This document shows positions 1 to 8,224 of a DNA stretch of 64,000 bases, in pieces. The notes beneath the pieces were generated by a model. That model saw only the letters and a program-made list of their open reading frames with translations, was not told the DNA's origin and made no database searches. Position numbers and translations under genes: made by a program. This DNA comes from DAIQON01 sp036787835. Its GTDB lineage: Bacteria > Patescibacteriota > Saccharimonadia > Saccharimonadales > UBA4665. The stretch is from positions 5,287 to 69,286 of the forward strand of contig DAIQON010000004.1 of the NCBI GenBank assembly GCA_036787835.1. The letters are read 5' to 3'. How positions within the stretch are numbered: position 1 is the first letter of the stretch; the number at the start of each line of letters is the position of its first letter.

Positions 1-27
1 TGCCTGATCATCTTTATGTTTGTTCAT
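1..27 (-). CDS. possible 5' end of a gene running off the window
   Basis: An ATG on the minus strand opens nine codons (starting M-N-K-H-K-D-D-Q) before the window ends. A TATAAT on the minus strand (39-44) lies 11 nt upstream, which resembles the leaderless promoter layout of many genes in this window. Too little is present to identify a product. Confidence 0.25.
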
Positions 28-53
28 GCTAGTGAGTAATTATAGTCTATCTG

Positions 54-72
54 TGGCTATTTTAAATAGCCA
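54..72. repeat. inverted repeat between yajQ and the window edge
   Basis: Nine-base arms (TGGCTATTT and AAATAGCCA) flank a single T, forming a near-perfect palindrome just beyond the yajQ stop codon. It could act as a weak terminator for yajQ, but no T-run follows on either strand. Confidence 0.35.
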
Positions 73-91
73 TAAGCCTTAATCCACTATA

Positions 92-589
92 TTACCTATA
101 GTTAATGAATTGGACTGGGTAATCTAGGTCCTGGCTTTTAATTAAGGTTATCGCTGATTGAAGATCATTCTTGCTAGGCCCGCTGACTCTTAGGGTCTCG
201 CCTTGTATAACGGACTTAATTTTAGGCAGATTCTCTCGAAGTAAAGCCCCGAGTTGCTTGGTCTTAGTTTGATCGAGGCCCTGTTTAAAAGGTACTTCTA
301 ATACCACTTTTAGATTGGTCGTCACTCGGTCCTTAGTGGTATCGATAACAAATTGGCTTTGACCTCTTAAGCTAAGTTTTTTTCGAATAACGTCTAGAAT
401 GGCGTCGATCTGGTAGTCGCTATTACCGGTGAGTTTGAAACCAGACCTCTGATCATTAAGCCAGTCAATAGCTGCCGGAGTATTTTTAAAATCATATCTG
501 CTGGTGATTTCTCTTGCTACTTGGTCAAAAACATTATTGAGTTCTGACTTGTCGAGCTCGCTTACTACATCGAAACTAAAATTTGCCAT
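92..589 (-). CDS. yajQ: YajQ family nucleotide-binding protein
   Basis: The 165-residue product matches the YajQ/UPF0234 family along its full length: it begins MANFSFDVVS, has the characteristic SRYDFKNT stretch near residue 30 and ends with the family-like DYPVQFINYR. YajQ proteins have two ferredoxin-like domains. Some bind cyclic di-GMP and some act as transcriptional co-regulators, but the role in small-genome bacteria is unknown. It is transcribed divergently from pheS. An AAGGTG Shine-Dalgarno-like sequence lies about 9-11 nt upstream of the ATG, so this gene probably has a conventional leader. The family call is secure; the ligand is not shown by the sequence. Confidence 0.9.
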   Translation of the reverse strand: MANFSFDVVSELDKSELNNVFDQVAREITSRYDFKNTPAAIDWLNDQRSGFKLTGNSDYQIDAILDVIRKKLSLRGQSQFVIDTTKDRVTTNLKVVLEVPFKQGLDQTKTKQLGALLRENLPKIKSVIQGETLRVSGPSKNDLQSAITLIKSQDLDYPVQFINYR

Positions 590-662
590 AAGAGCTTACA
601 CCTTATCTATAGATTACCGACTAATATTGTCTCTTATATACTACTTCTAGTTTAACAAAAAC

Positions 663-671
663 TGGTATACT
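663..671 (+). promoter_or_regulatory. extended -10 promoter of pheS, leaderless type
   Basis: TGG followed by TATACT (666-671) ends 7 nt before the pheS ATG, so transcription would start at or next to the start codon. There is no Shine-Dalgarno sequence. No clear -35 box is present. Confidence 0.6.
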
Positions 672-678
672 TTTTAAG

Positions 679-1743
679 ATGAGTGACTCTATAAATCCAC
701 AGGTACAAAAAGTTCGTGAATTATTGATGACTAGGCTAGAAGCCCTTGGCGACAATAAACGTGACGTTTTAAGGAGTGTCGAGCTCAAGTCGCTTTATGA
801 CCAACTGAAGACAGTTGAAGATAAACAAGCTCGAGCTGAACTAGGCAAGCAAATTAATGACCTTCGAGTTGAACTTGAAGCCCTAGTCAAAGAAGACCAG
901 GGCAGTGTCGAACAGCTAGCGCCAATAGATGTTACAGCCCCATTTGATGTAAATCAGACTAGTTTAAGCCCAGACAATAGGCTGCTCGATACGACTTTGG
1001 GGAGTATTCACCCGATAACTAAAGAGATGGATCTTATTCTAGATATTTTCTATAGACTTGGCTTTAAGGCAATTGAAACTCCAGAAATAGATGACGATTA
1101 TCATATGTTTGGTAGCTTAAACTTCCCCGAAGGCCATCCAGCCAGGGAAGACTATGATACCCTGCTAACCACTCAGAAGGACTCTAAAGGTAAGCCATTT
1201 GTTGCGCCAGCCCATACCTCAACTATGGAAATAAGGGTTCTTAAAGAGGATAAGCCTAAGCTCGAAGCTGGTGAGCCGATCGCCTACGTCATACCAGGAC
1301 GAGTGTTTAGAAATGAGGACCTTGATCCACGCCATGAACACACCTTCTATCAGCTTGAAGGTGTATATGTCGGCAAGGGAATAACAGTAGCTAATTTAAT
1401 GTCTACACTACAAACGTTCATGAGTGAATACTTCAAAAAAGACGTCGAGCTAAAAACTCAACCCTTCTACTTCCCATTTACCGAACCTTCTTTTGAGTTT
1501 GCTATCAGCTGTCCGTTCTGTGATAAAGCAGGTTGTAATATCTGTTCTTACAGCGGCTGGATTGAGCTACTTGGCTGTGGCATGACTCATCCTAATGTAT
1601 ACCGGGAAGCCGGCATAGATAGCCAAAAGTATACCGGCTTTGCTTGGGGTATCGGCTTTATGCGACTGGCAATGATTAAGTATGGGATTGAAGACATTAG
1701 ATACTTCCAAAGTGGCAAACTAGATTTTTTGAGGCAATTTTAA
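679..1743 (+). CDS. pheS: phenylalanine--tRNA ligase alpha subunit
   Basis: This is the catalytic subunit of the heterotetrameric class II PheRS, which charges tRNA-Phe. The 354-residue protein has an N-terminal helical arm (about residues 1-95), then the catalytic core. Class II motif 2 is visible as the RNEDLDPRHEHTFYQLEG stretch and motif 3 as WGIGFMRLAMIKYGI near the C terminus. A zinc-knuckle-like set of cysteines, C278, C281, C286 and C289, precedes the GWIELLGCGM segment; this is common in bacterial PheS. The ATG is chosen because a -10 box sits just upstream. The gene heads a tight operon with a HIT protein, pheT and a Nudix gene. Confidence 0.96.
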   Translation: MSDSINPQVQKVRELLMTRLEALGDNKRDVLRSVELKSLYDQLKTVEDKQARAELGKQINDLRVELEALVKEDQGSVEQLAPIDVTAPFDVNQTSLSPDNRLLDTTLGSIHPITKEMDLILDIFYRLGFKAIETPEIDDDYHMFGSLNFPEGHPAREDYDTLLTTQKDSKGKPFVAPAHTSTMEIRVLKEDKPKLEAGEPIAYVIPGRVFRNEDLDPRHEHTFYQLEGVYVGKGITVANLMSTLQTFMSEYFKKDVELKTQPFYFPFTEPSFEFAISCPFCDKAGCNICSYSGWIELLGCGMTHPNVYREAGIDSQKYTGFAWGIGFMRLAMIKYGIEDIRYFQSGKLDFLRQF

Positions 1744-1744
1744 T

Positions 1745-2200
1745 ATGAGTGACACAATATTCGACAAGTTAATCGCTAAGCAAATACCTTCCTGGATTGT
1801 TTGGGAAGACGATAGCTATTTAGCGTTTTTGACGCCGTTTCCAAATACCGACGGAATGTGTGTCGTTATACCAAAAACTAACGTCGGAGACTACTTATTT
1901 GATATTAGAGAACAGCAGATGCTTGGACTAATTAGCGCCTCAAAGAAGGTAGCCAAATTACTGGAAAAGGCCCTAGGAGTAAAACGAGTTGCCATGGTTG
2001 TTGAAGGTACTGGCGTAGCTTATGTCCACGTAAAACTGTATCCATTACATGGAAAGCTTGCTAGCCAAACTGATGTTTGGTCGACCCACGCTGAGTTTTA
2101 TCCTCAGTACGTCGGCTATCTTACTACCGTTGAAGGACCTAAGATGGATGATCAGAAGCTGGATGAAATTCAGGCCAAGATCTTAGAGGCTAATAAATGA
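1745..2200 (+). CDS. HIT-like protein with degenerate active site
   Basis: The 151-residue protein has the histidine-triad (HIT) fold pattern: IPSWIVWEDDSYLAFL, then a VVIPK segment, helices, and VAYVHVKLYPLHG where the triad HxHxHxx belongs. HIT proteins hydrolyse or transfer nucleotides, for example splitting Ap4A or AMP-lysine. Only the central nucleophile histidine (H95) of the triad is retained: the flanking positions are Tyr and Lys, and the usual His of the PGH motif is Met38. Activity may therefore be altered. It lies between pheS and pheT, one base after the pheS stop and overlapping pheT by four bases (ATGA), so it is translationally coupled to pheT. The family call is good; the substrate is unknown. 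Confidence 0.8.
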   Translation: MSDTIFDKLIAKQIPSWIVWEDDSYLAFLTPFPNTDGMCVVIPKTNVGDYLFDIREQQMLGLISASKKVAKLLEKALGVKRVAMVVEGTGVAYVHVKLYPLHGKLASQTDVWSTHAEFYPQYVGYLTTVEGPKMDDQKLDEIQAKILEANK

Positions 2201-4743
2201 AAATAAGCATGAGTTACCTAAAGAACCATTTTGGTCTAGATATACCGACTGACGTTAATCAGGTAGTTGAGCGAATCGGTGCCCAACTGGGGGCAGTCGA
2301 GGACGCTGTAGTTGATCTTGGCCCAATTTACGAACCAGTTGTTGTAGCTAAAGTCGTTAGCTGCACACCTATAGAAGGTTCAGACCATCTCAGTCACTGC
2401 TTAATTGATGACGGTAGCAAAGTTAAAGACGTTGCCAGAGATAGCGACGGACTAGTTGAAGTTGTCTGTGGCGCGTCTAACGTAGCTGAAGGGTTAATGG
2501 TAGCCTGGCTTCCTCCTGGGAGCACTGTTCCTAGCACCGTAGGCAAGGAGAACTTTGTTCTAACCGTCCGTGACATGCTCGGTAGAGCTAGTAATGGAAT
2601 GCTAGCTAGTGGTAAAGAACTAGCTATATCCGATAGCCATAAAGGTATATTAGTAATAGATAAGGACGCTCGACCAGGTGACAGCTTTAAAAAGCTTTAT
2701 GATTTAGATGATCAAATTATAGACATTGAAAACAAGATGTTCACTCATCGTCCGGACTGCTTTGGTCTAGTTGGGGTTGCCCGTGAACTAGCTGGCATCT
2801 TTAATCAACCATTTCGCTCACCTGAGTGGTACCAAAGTGATGAAGTCACTACTCCGAGTGGTGCGGTACCGCCAATTGAAGTGATTAATGAAATTGCTGA
2901 TTTAGTACCTAGGTTCTGCGTCGTAGTTATTGACGGCCTTAAAGTGGCCGATAGCCCTATTCAAATACAGTCGTATCTGTCGCGGATGGGTATTCGCCCA
3001 GTTAATAACATTGTTGACGCTACTAATATGTCAATGCTACTTACTGGCCAGCCACTTCATGCCTATGACTATAAGAAGCTTCAATCAATGAGCAAAGACC
3101 CAGCAAAGCCACGCCTAACCATCAGAAATCCACGCCCTAGTGAATCTCTAGAGCTATTAAACTCAAAGACCGTCAAGCCTAGCAGTGATTCAATCGTTAT
3201 AACCTGCGACGACCAGATTATTGGTCTGGGCGGAATAATGGGTTCACTAAACTCTGAAGTCGACCAGTCAACTGAAACTATTGTCCTCGAATCAGCATGT
3301 TTTGACATGTACTCAATTAGACGGAGCAGTATGGAGCTCGGTGTCTTTAGTGATGCTGTTACACGCTTTTCTAAAGGCCAATCCCCGCTCCAAAACAAAA
3401 TTGTACTAGCTAGTACTACAAAGATAATTAGTGAGCTAATCCCTTCTGGTAAAATTGCCTCTGAAGTAGTTGATGTCAATAAGTTAAGCCAGTTAGAAAT
3501 TGCCAGAAACAGCGTCCACCCAGAAATCACAATTAACTCTAGCTATATAAATGATCGGCTGGGCAGCAAGCTTAACGTTGATCAGATTGCCAAGCTTTTA
3601 ACTAATGTCGAAATGGAAGTTGAAGTTCAGGCTGATGAACTAAAAATAAAGGCTCCATTTTGGCGAACAGACCTTGAAATTAGGGAAGATGTAGTTGAGG
3701 AAGTCGGTCGCTTATTTGGCTTTGATAATATATCCCCAGTTCCTATTCAAAGAAGCTTGGTGCCAACTCCAAAGAATGAACTGCTTGAAGTTAAGTCAAG
3801 GGTACGCGAACTATTAGCCAGGGGTGGAGCTAACGAGCTTCTGACTTATAGCTTTGTCAGTAAACGGATCATCGAGAACGCCTCACAGGATACAGCTAAG
3901 GCATTTGAAATCGCTAATTCACTAAGTCCTGAGCTTGGCTATTATCGGCTTAGCTTGACCCCCTCACTTCTTACCAAAGTTCACCCTAATATAAAGTTGG
4001 GCTATGATGAGTTCACTTTGTTTGAGCTCGGTACTAGACACCAAGCCGATATGTTTAGCGGTAGCGATCCCGATGAGCCACATGAGTACCAGTCTCTTGG
4101 TATAGTTTATGCAGCAAATTCGTCTTCTAAGGACCAAGGAGCGCCATACTACAAGATAAAGAACTATCTAAGCTTTCTAATTAACGAGTTTAACCTGAAA
4201 GACATTAAAACCGTTCCATTTACCGATAATGATGTGGTTCAGGGTAAAATATGGGCCCAAGTTGCTAAACCCTATGAAACTAGCCGCAGCGCCTTCATCG
4301 TGTCTGGTGATATTGTGGTTGGAGTAATAGGCGAGCTTAAATCGTCGGTTAGGGCTAAATTCAAGCTACCTCGTAGGGTTGCGGCCCTCGAACTTGACAC
4401 AAACGTCTTCTTGGATGCAACGCGGTCTCAAGCCTACAGCCAAGCTTCTAAGTACCCTAGCGTTAAACAGGACATAACCCTAAGAGTCCCTAGCGACTCT
4501 GTCTTCGATGATCTAAATACTAAGCTACACGAAAAGCTGAGAGCCTTAGCTCCTGCATCAGCCACATTCGATTTCGAACTATTTAGTATTTTCGCCAAAG
4601 ATGGTGATCCAAAGTTTAAAAACTACAGCTACCACCTAACCATCGCCGACCACGAGCGAACATTGAGCGATCAGATTGTAAATAACCTTCTAGACGAACT
4701 CACTCAGTACGCAAAATCCGAGCTTGGTAGCGAAAGAGTTTAA
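2197..4743 (+). CDS. pheT: phenylalanine--tRNA ligase beta subunit
   Basis: The 848-residue protein is a full-length PheT, the structural and editing subunit of PheRS. It starts MKISMSYLKNHF, followed by an EMAP/OB tRNA-binding domain (about residues 40-160, VVAKVVSCTPIEGSDHL), then B3/B4 editing-domain sequence (PVNNIVDATN, about 268-277), B5, the inactive synthetase-like core (about 480-700) and a C-terminal ferredoxin-fold anticodon-binding domain (about 745-845, KYPSVKQDITLRVP). The start codon overlaps the HIT gene stop as ATGA. A Nudix gene follows after two bases. Nothing is truncated. Confidence 0.96.
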   Translation: MKISMSYLKNHFGLDIPTDVNQVVERIGAQLGAVEDAVVDLGPIYEPVVVAKVVSCTPIEGSDHLSHCLIDDGSKVKDVARDSDGLVEVVCGASNVAEGLMVAWLPPGSTVPSTVGKENFVLTVRDMLGRASNGMLASGKELAISDSHKGILVIDKDARPGDSFKKLYDLDDQIIDIENKMFTHRPDCFGLVGVARELAGIFNQPFRSPEWYQSDEVTTPSGAVPPIEVINEIADLVPRFCVVVIDGLKVADSPIQIQSYLSRMGIRPVNNIVDATNMSMLLTGQPLHAYDYKKLQSMSKDPAKPRLTIRNPRPSESLELLNSKTVKPSSDSIVITCDDQIIGLGGIMGSLNSEVDQSTETIVLESACFDMYSIRRSSMELGVFSDAVTRFSKGQSPLQNKIVLASTTKIISELIPSGKIASEVVDVNKLSQLEIARNSVHPEITINSSYINDRLGSKLNVDQIAKLLTNVEMEVEVQADELKIKAPFWRTDLEIREDVVEEVGRLFGFDNISPVPIQRSLVPTPKNELLEVKSRVRELLARGGANELLTYSFVSKRIIENASQDTAKAFEIANSLSPELGYYRLSLTPSLLTKVHPNIKLGYDEFTLFELGTRHQADMFSGSDPDEPHEYQSLGIVYAANSSSKDQGAPYYKIKNYLSFLINEFNLKDIKTVPFTDNDVVQGKIWAQVAKPYETSRSAFIVSGDIVVGVIGELKSSVRAKFKLPRRVAALELDTNVFLDATRSQAYSQASKYPSVKQDITLRVPSDSVFDDLNTKLHEKLRALAPASATFDFELFSIFAKDGDPKFKNYSYHLTIADHERTLSDQIVNNLLDELTQYAKSELGSERV

Positions 4744-4745
4744 TT

Positions 4746-5195
4746 ATGAGAACTACCTCTCGGGCGATAGTAATAAAAGACGATCAGCTACTAGTTATGG
4801 AGCGGAATAAGTTTGGCCATAAGTACATAGCGTTAATTGGAGGCGGCGTCGATCCAGGAGAAACTCTTGAACAATGCTTAGTTAGAGAGCTCAGAGAAGA
4901 AGCGACTATTGAGATAAAAAACCCAAGACTGGTAATTATTGAAAATGCTGGTAATGTCTATGGAACGCAGTACATTTACCTTTGCGACTGGATAAGCGCC
5001 GAACCAAAACTATCTCCTGATTCTGAGGAAGCCATAATCAGTAAAGCCGGCCAGAACCTATATAGTCCTAAGTGGCTACCCTTAAGCGACCTAGAGAGCT
5101 CGGTGTTTATGCCCAATGAACTCAAACTGTTACTGATTGAGATGGTAACAAGTGGCTTTCCCGATGTCCCAGTGAAGCTTACAATAAATAGCTAA
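4746..5195 (+). CDS. Nudix hydrolase
   Basis: The 149-residue protein carries a Nudix box (G-x5-E-x7-R-E-L-x-E-E) at about residues 34-56, reading GGVDPGETLEQCLVRELREE. The final G-U of the consensus is replaced by T-I, a tolerated variant. Nudix enzymes cleave nucleoside diphosphates linked to another moiety. It follows pheT by two bases and so is the last gene of the pheS operon. Together with the HIT gene it puts two potential dinucleotide-polyphosphate enzymes beside an aminoacyl-tRNA synthetase, a class of enzyme that makes Ap4A as a by-product. The substrate cannot be read from sequence; Ap4A, (d)NTP clean-up or sugar nucleotides are all possible. Confidence 0.85.
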   Translation: MRTTSRAIVIKDDQLLVMERNKFGHKYIALIGGGVDPGETLEQCLVRELREEATIEIKNPRLVIIENAGNVYGTQYIYLCDWISAEPKLSPDSEEAIISKAGQNLYSPKWLPLSDLESSVFMPNELKLLLIEMVTSGFPDVPVKLTINS

Positions 5196-5207
5196 TTACG
5201 ATATAAT
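5179..5207 (+). promoter_or_regulatory. promoter of the FKBP gene
   Basis: TTACAA (5179-5184) and TATAAT (5202-5207) are separated by 17 nt. This promoter starts inside the end of the Nudix gene and gives a leader of about 40 nt containing the Shine-Dalgarno AGGAGGG (5231-5237). Confidence 0.6.
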
Positions 5208-5252
5208 TAATAACGGAACAAGAGATAAACAGGAGGGTTTAACTTTAAAACA

Positions 5253-5825
5253 ATGACTAATAAACGTCAGCGTGCTTTTGCACTTTTCGGAGCGATACTA
5301 TTTTTAATAACGTCATCATTTTTAACGATTGCATTCATTATTTCTAATATGGAATCAAAAAATAATAGCGGATCAAACACCGCGAATAGTCAAGCTAGTC
5401 AGACCGCAGCTAGTAAAACTAGTGCGTCACAAAACACATCAACTTCTAAAGCTAAATTAGCAGGGACTAAAATGGAAAACTTCACACCAACCGACAGCGT
5501 AACAACATTGCAGAGTACTGATCTTGTAGAAGGCACCGGCCAAACAGTAAAAGCTGGTGATAAGGTCACCGTCGACTACACCGGAGCTGTAGCAGCAACC
5601 GGCATTATTTTCCAGAGCTCGCTAGATACCGGCCAAACAGTATCTTTTGGACTTAACCAAGTTATCCCAGGCTGGACCCAAGGAGTTCCTGGTATGAAAG
5701 TTGGTGGGACTCGACGTCTAGTTATCCCAGCCAATCTAGCTTATGGTGCCAGCCCACCTTCAGGTTCTGGTATTCCAGCAAATGCACCACTAGTTTTCGA
5801 CATTACCCTTCATTCAATCAACTAG
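5253..5825 (+). CDS. membrane-anchored FKBP-type peptidyl-prolyl isomerase
   Basis: The 190-residue protein has a short basic N terminus, one hydrophobic segment (about residues 8-31, FALFGAILFLITSSFLTIAF), a Ser/Ala/Thr/Asn-rich linker (about 35-70) and a C-terminal FKBP domain (about 95-190). The domain shows the family pattern: a VKAGDKVTVDYTG strand, VIPGWTQGVPGMKVGG, and LAYGASPPSGSGIPANAPLVFDI. It should fold exported or surface proteins by proline isomerisation, tethered outside the cytoplasmic membrane. The Shine-Dalgarno AGGAGGG is strong but 15 nt from the ATG, longer than usual; no closer in-frame start exists. It is a single-gene unit with its own promoter. Confidence 0.9.
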   Translation: MTNKRQRAFALFGAILFLITSSFLTIAFIISNMESKNNSGSNTANSQASQTAASKTSASQNTSTSKAKLAGTKMENFTPTDSVTTLQSTDLVEGTGQTVKAGDKVTVDYTGAVAATGIIFQSSLDTGQTVSFGLNQVIPGWTQGVPGMKVGGTRRLVIPANLAYGASPPSGSGIPANAPLVFDITLHSIN

Positions 5826-5918
5826 AATTTCCTACAATCCTGAAAGGTGTAAGAGTACTTTAAAAATAGCTTCTTTAGAATGATTCAAAAAGACCGTCAA
5901 ATGTACTAAATTACACAA

Positions 5919-5958
5919 TATATAGCGTATTGCATTTAAGTCAGGCGCTATATATAAT
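5919..5958 (+). promoter_or_regulatory. grx promoter with flanking 9-bp inverted repeat
   Basis: TTGCAT (5930-5935) and TATAAT (5953-5958) are 17 nt apart. A perfect 9-bp inverted repeat, TATATAGCG (5919-5927) and CGCTATATA (5946-5954), brackets the -35 box and overlaps the -10. This geometry suits a dimeric repressor or activator site. The leader to the grx ATG is about 60 nt. Confidence 0.6.
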
Positions 5959-6023
5959 GAACTGTACTAGATCGTTATAAAACATATAAACAACGAATTA
6001 TTAATTAAAAAAGGGTCAAAAAT

Positions 6024-6272
6024 ATGCCAAAACAAGTCACTATTTTCACTACTAACACCTGCGGCTACTGCCAGATGGTCAAAAAGTATTTAGGAGCAAA
6101 AGGTGTCGGCTACAATGAGGTCAATCTTGACAAAGAGCCAGGTAGACAAGATGAAGCACTTAAGCTATCTGGTGCTTTAACTGTTCCAGTTACAGTCGTA
6201 ACTAAGTCCGATGATAGCCAGGAAGTAATTGTTGGCTACAACTTAGCTCGTTTAGCACCAGCAATTGCCTGA
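6024..6272 (+). CDS. glutaredoxin-like thiol-redox protein
   Basis: The 82-residue protein is a minimal thioredoxin fold of the glutaredoxin/NrdH type. It has a C13-G-Y-C16 active site after the first strand (VTIFTTNTCGYC), a cis-proline motif T-V-P55-V and a C-terminal Val-Gly-Tyr segment. It would reduce protein disulfides or ribonucleotide reductase in the cytoplasm. The thioredoxin reductase gene is 62 bp downstream, so that enzyme may be its electron donor, as for NrdH-redoxins; this is inference. A weak Shine-Dalgarno sequence (AAAAAGGG) precedes the ATG. The gene ends with TGA. Confidence 0.85.
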   Translation: MPKQVTIFTTNTCGYCQMVKKYLGAKGVGYNEVNLDKEPGRQDEALKLSGALTVPVTVVTKSDDSQEVIVGYNLARLAPAIA

Positions 6273-6291
6273 AAAAAAGAAAAAAGTCGTA

Positions 6292-6297
6292 TATAAT
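6292..6297 (+). promoter_or_regulatory. -10 box of trxB promoter
   Basis: TATAAT lies between grx and trxB, with a short leader carrying AAGGGAG before the trxB ATG. No convincing -35 is seen, so trxB may be read both from here and from the grx promoter. Confidence 0.45.
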
Positions 6298-6334
6298 TAG
6301 ACTTCGTATTAACCGTATAAGGGAGTAACTACCT

Positions 6335-7276
6335 ATGGACCAAGCTCAGAATAAGGTCTATGACTTATTAATTGTCGGCGCTGGTCCAGCTGCCCTGACT
6401 GCTGCTATATATACGACTCGAGAAGATATATCTACTGTACTATTTGAAAGAGGTGTAATAGGTGGCCTTGCAGCAGTAACCGATAAGATAGATAACTACC
6501 CAGGATTTCCAGACGGAGTTGAGGGTCTAACGCTAGCCGATGACCTACGTAAGCAAGCTGAACGATTTGGTGCAGTTATTGAGCTGGGTGAAGTCACCAA
6601 CATAGTAGATCACGGTAAGACTAAGACGATCATCACTACTGACGGTGACTACACGGCAAAAGCTGTACTTATTGCTACCGGGTCAGATTATAAGAAGATT
6701 GGTGTGCCTGGCGAGCAAACATACTATGCGCGCGGCGTACATTATTGTGCGACTTGCGATGGAGCCTTCTACCGCGATAAAAGACTGGCTGTAGTTGGTG
6801 GTGGAAACTCAGCTGTTCAAGAAACAATCTTTTTAACTCGCTATGCTACGCATATAGACCTCTTAGTTCGCTCTAAGCTACGAGCTAGTGACGTTTTAAT
6901 TAAAGAACTAGATGAGTATGTTAAAAACGGTAAAGTCACAGTCCATCTTAATACCCCAACCGAGGAAATCGTCGGTGTAGATAATAGCGTAGTCGAAGTT
7001 AAGGTAAACGAAGACGGCAAAGCTGGCATTATCAAGATTGATGGTGTGTTTATTTTTGTCGGACTTCTACCAAACTCGCAATTTGTTACTAAGCTAGTTG
7101 ATATAGACGACATTGGTTTTGTTAAGACAGATGAAAACTTACACACATCAATGAAGGGTGTATTCGCTGCCGGAGATATTAGAAGCGGAGCGACTATGCA
7201 AATTGCCTCTGCTGCCGGCGAAGGAGCCACCGCAGCCTTAAAAATTAGAGAATTTCTCGAAGGACACGAGTCCTAA
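6335..7276 (+). CDS. trxB: thioredoxin reductase
   Basis: The 313-residue flavoprotein moves electrons from NADPH through FAD to thioredoxin-like proteins. The FAD-binding GAGPAA is at about residues 15-20, the redox-active C138-A-T-C141 lies in the NADPH domain, the second dinucleotide fold GGGNSA at about 155-160, and the C-terminal FAD motif GVFAAGDIR is present. Length and motif order are standard. No thioredoxin gene is in the window; the adjacent glutaredoxin-like protein is the obvious local partner. The Shine-Dalgarno sequence AAGGGAG precedes the ATG. The stop codon lies inside a small palindrome shared with the convergent downstream gene. Confidence 0.95.
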   Translation: MDQAQNKVYDLLIVGAGPAALTAAIYTTREDISTVLFERGVIGGLAAVTDKIDNYPGFPDGVEGLTLADDLRKQAERFGAVIELGEVTNIVDHGKTKTIITTDGDYTAKAVLIATGSDYKKIGVPGEQTYYARGVHYCATCDGAFYRDKRLAVVGGGNSAVQETIFLTRYATHIDLLVRSKLRASDVLIKELDEYVKNGKVTVHLNTPTEEIVGVDNSVVEVKVNEDGKAGIIKIDGVFIFVGLLPNSQFVTKLVDIDDIGFVKTDENLHTSMKGVFAAGDIRSGATMQIASAAGEGATAALKIREFLEGHES

Positions 7277-7289
7277 AACCTCGTTTTAG
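7273..7289. terminator. shared terminator-like palindrome
   Basis: CTAAAAC and GTTTTAG arms flank a CTC loop. The palindrome contains the trxB stop codon and, on the other strand, the stop codon of the convergent oxidoreductase. It could form a weak hairpin in both transcripts and limit read-through. Confidence 0.4.
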
Positions 7290-7966
7290 CTGTCGTAACC
7301 AGGGAAGAAGTCTTGGACTAAGGCAGAGCTATCTAGGCCCATATCAAGCAACTGCTTCCCGATAGTTTCGACCATTCCTTCTGGCCCGGCAATATAAATA
7401 AGCTGGTCTTTATTCTTTTTAAACTCGGAAAATATTAGCTCTGAACTAAGCTTCACACTATCTTGATTAGATGAAATGACTCTTAAACTTGTAATTCTAT
7501 CTTCATAAGTCGATATATCTACTGCGTCCTTAATATCATTCACGGTGTAGAGCAGGTCAATTTTGCGCTTCTGGCCAACAGCCTTTAGGTGTGACAGGAT
7601 GCTTAGGTAAGGTGTAACACCTATGCCTCCAGCTACGAAAAGAATAGGAGTTTGTTTATCTATTGGTAGTACAAAGTCACCCATAGGTTCTGAGACTGTA
7701 ATCTTGTCACCTGATTTGAGTGCTACCAAGGTTTTTTTAAAGCGACTAGCTTCGTCGATTATCTTTGTAGTAATACTAAAGGTTCCCTCTTCAGGTGGGC
7801 TGGACACCGTAAACCAACGATTACTGCCTCGATCATCAACGTTATCTACCTTAAGAGTTAGTTCTACGAACTGCCCAGCAGTAATATTTAATCTATGCTC
7901 GGGCTGAAAAGTAAAACGATAGGTATTTCGTGCTACAAGTTGCTTTTTTATAAACCTCGCGTACAT
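7286..7966 (-). CDS. FAD/NAD(P)-binding oxidoreductase, ferredoxin reductase type
   Basis: The 226-residue protein has two domains: an N-terminal FAD-binding beta barrel (about 1-100) with the flavin motif NRWFTVSSPP near residue 50, and a C-terminal NAD(P)-binding domain (about 105-226) with FVAGGIGVTPYLS and IYIAGPEGMVETI. It belongs to the ferredoxin-NADP+ reductase superfamily without a fused 2Fe-2S domain. It could act as a ferredoxin/flavodoxin reductase or a general NAD(P)H oxidoreductase; the partner is not shown. The ATG lies 7 nt after a TAGAAT -10 box (7974-7979 on the minus strand). The intervening AGGGTAG could also serve as a Shine-Dalgarno sequence. Confidence 0.85.
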   Translation of the reverse strand: MYARFIKKQLVARNTYRFTFQPEHRLNITAGQFVELTLKVDNVDDRGSNRWFTVSSPPEEGTFSITTKIIDEASRFKKTLVALKSGDKITVSEPMGDFVLPIDKQTPILFVAGGIGVTPYLSILSHLKAVGQKRKIDLLYTVNDIKDAVDISTYEDRITSLRVISSNQDSVKLSSELIFSEFKKNKDQLIYIAGPEGMVETIGKQLLDMGLDSSALVQDFFPGYDS

Positions 7967-7979
7967 CTACCCTATTCTA

Positions 7980-8224
7980 TTAACAAATGGATAAATATAA
8001 AAGCCCTAAACCAGAAGTGTCGGGTCGGCAAGAAGTAAGACCAAGAATATAGATATTTTGAGCCTCCTATTAGGAAGGAACGTGCTCAGCTCTGCCCAAT
8101 AAGTAGGGGTCCAGTAGGGACTAAGAAGATAATCAAGACTCTAATAACCGATAGTTATTTCGATAAAGACCCTTACGATATCTATAATTAGTCTATTAAA
8201 TCATCGAGCTAAAACGGCCTATAG
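7980..8224. other. non-coding gap between divergent genes
   Basis: About 245 bases hold no convincing reading frame. A GC-richer patch around 8060-8130 contains short complementary stretches (such as CCTCCTATTAGGAAGG) and could be a structured leader or small RNA. It was compared by eye with SRP RNA, RNase P and tmRNA core motifs and matches none. Confidence 0.3.

Noticed and set aside
3081..3530. 149-codon antisense ORF inside pheT
   Set aside because: It is a shadow of a conserved coding region, with no promoter or ribosome-binding site and a Ser/Leu-rich antisense-type composition. Similar shadows in clpC (42851-43261 and 43664-44026) were rejected for the same reason.
8060..8130. Possible small stable RNA (SRP RNA, RNase P or tmRNA fragment)
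   Set aside because: The conserved core motifs of these RNAs are absent; only generic short complementarities are present.
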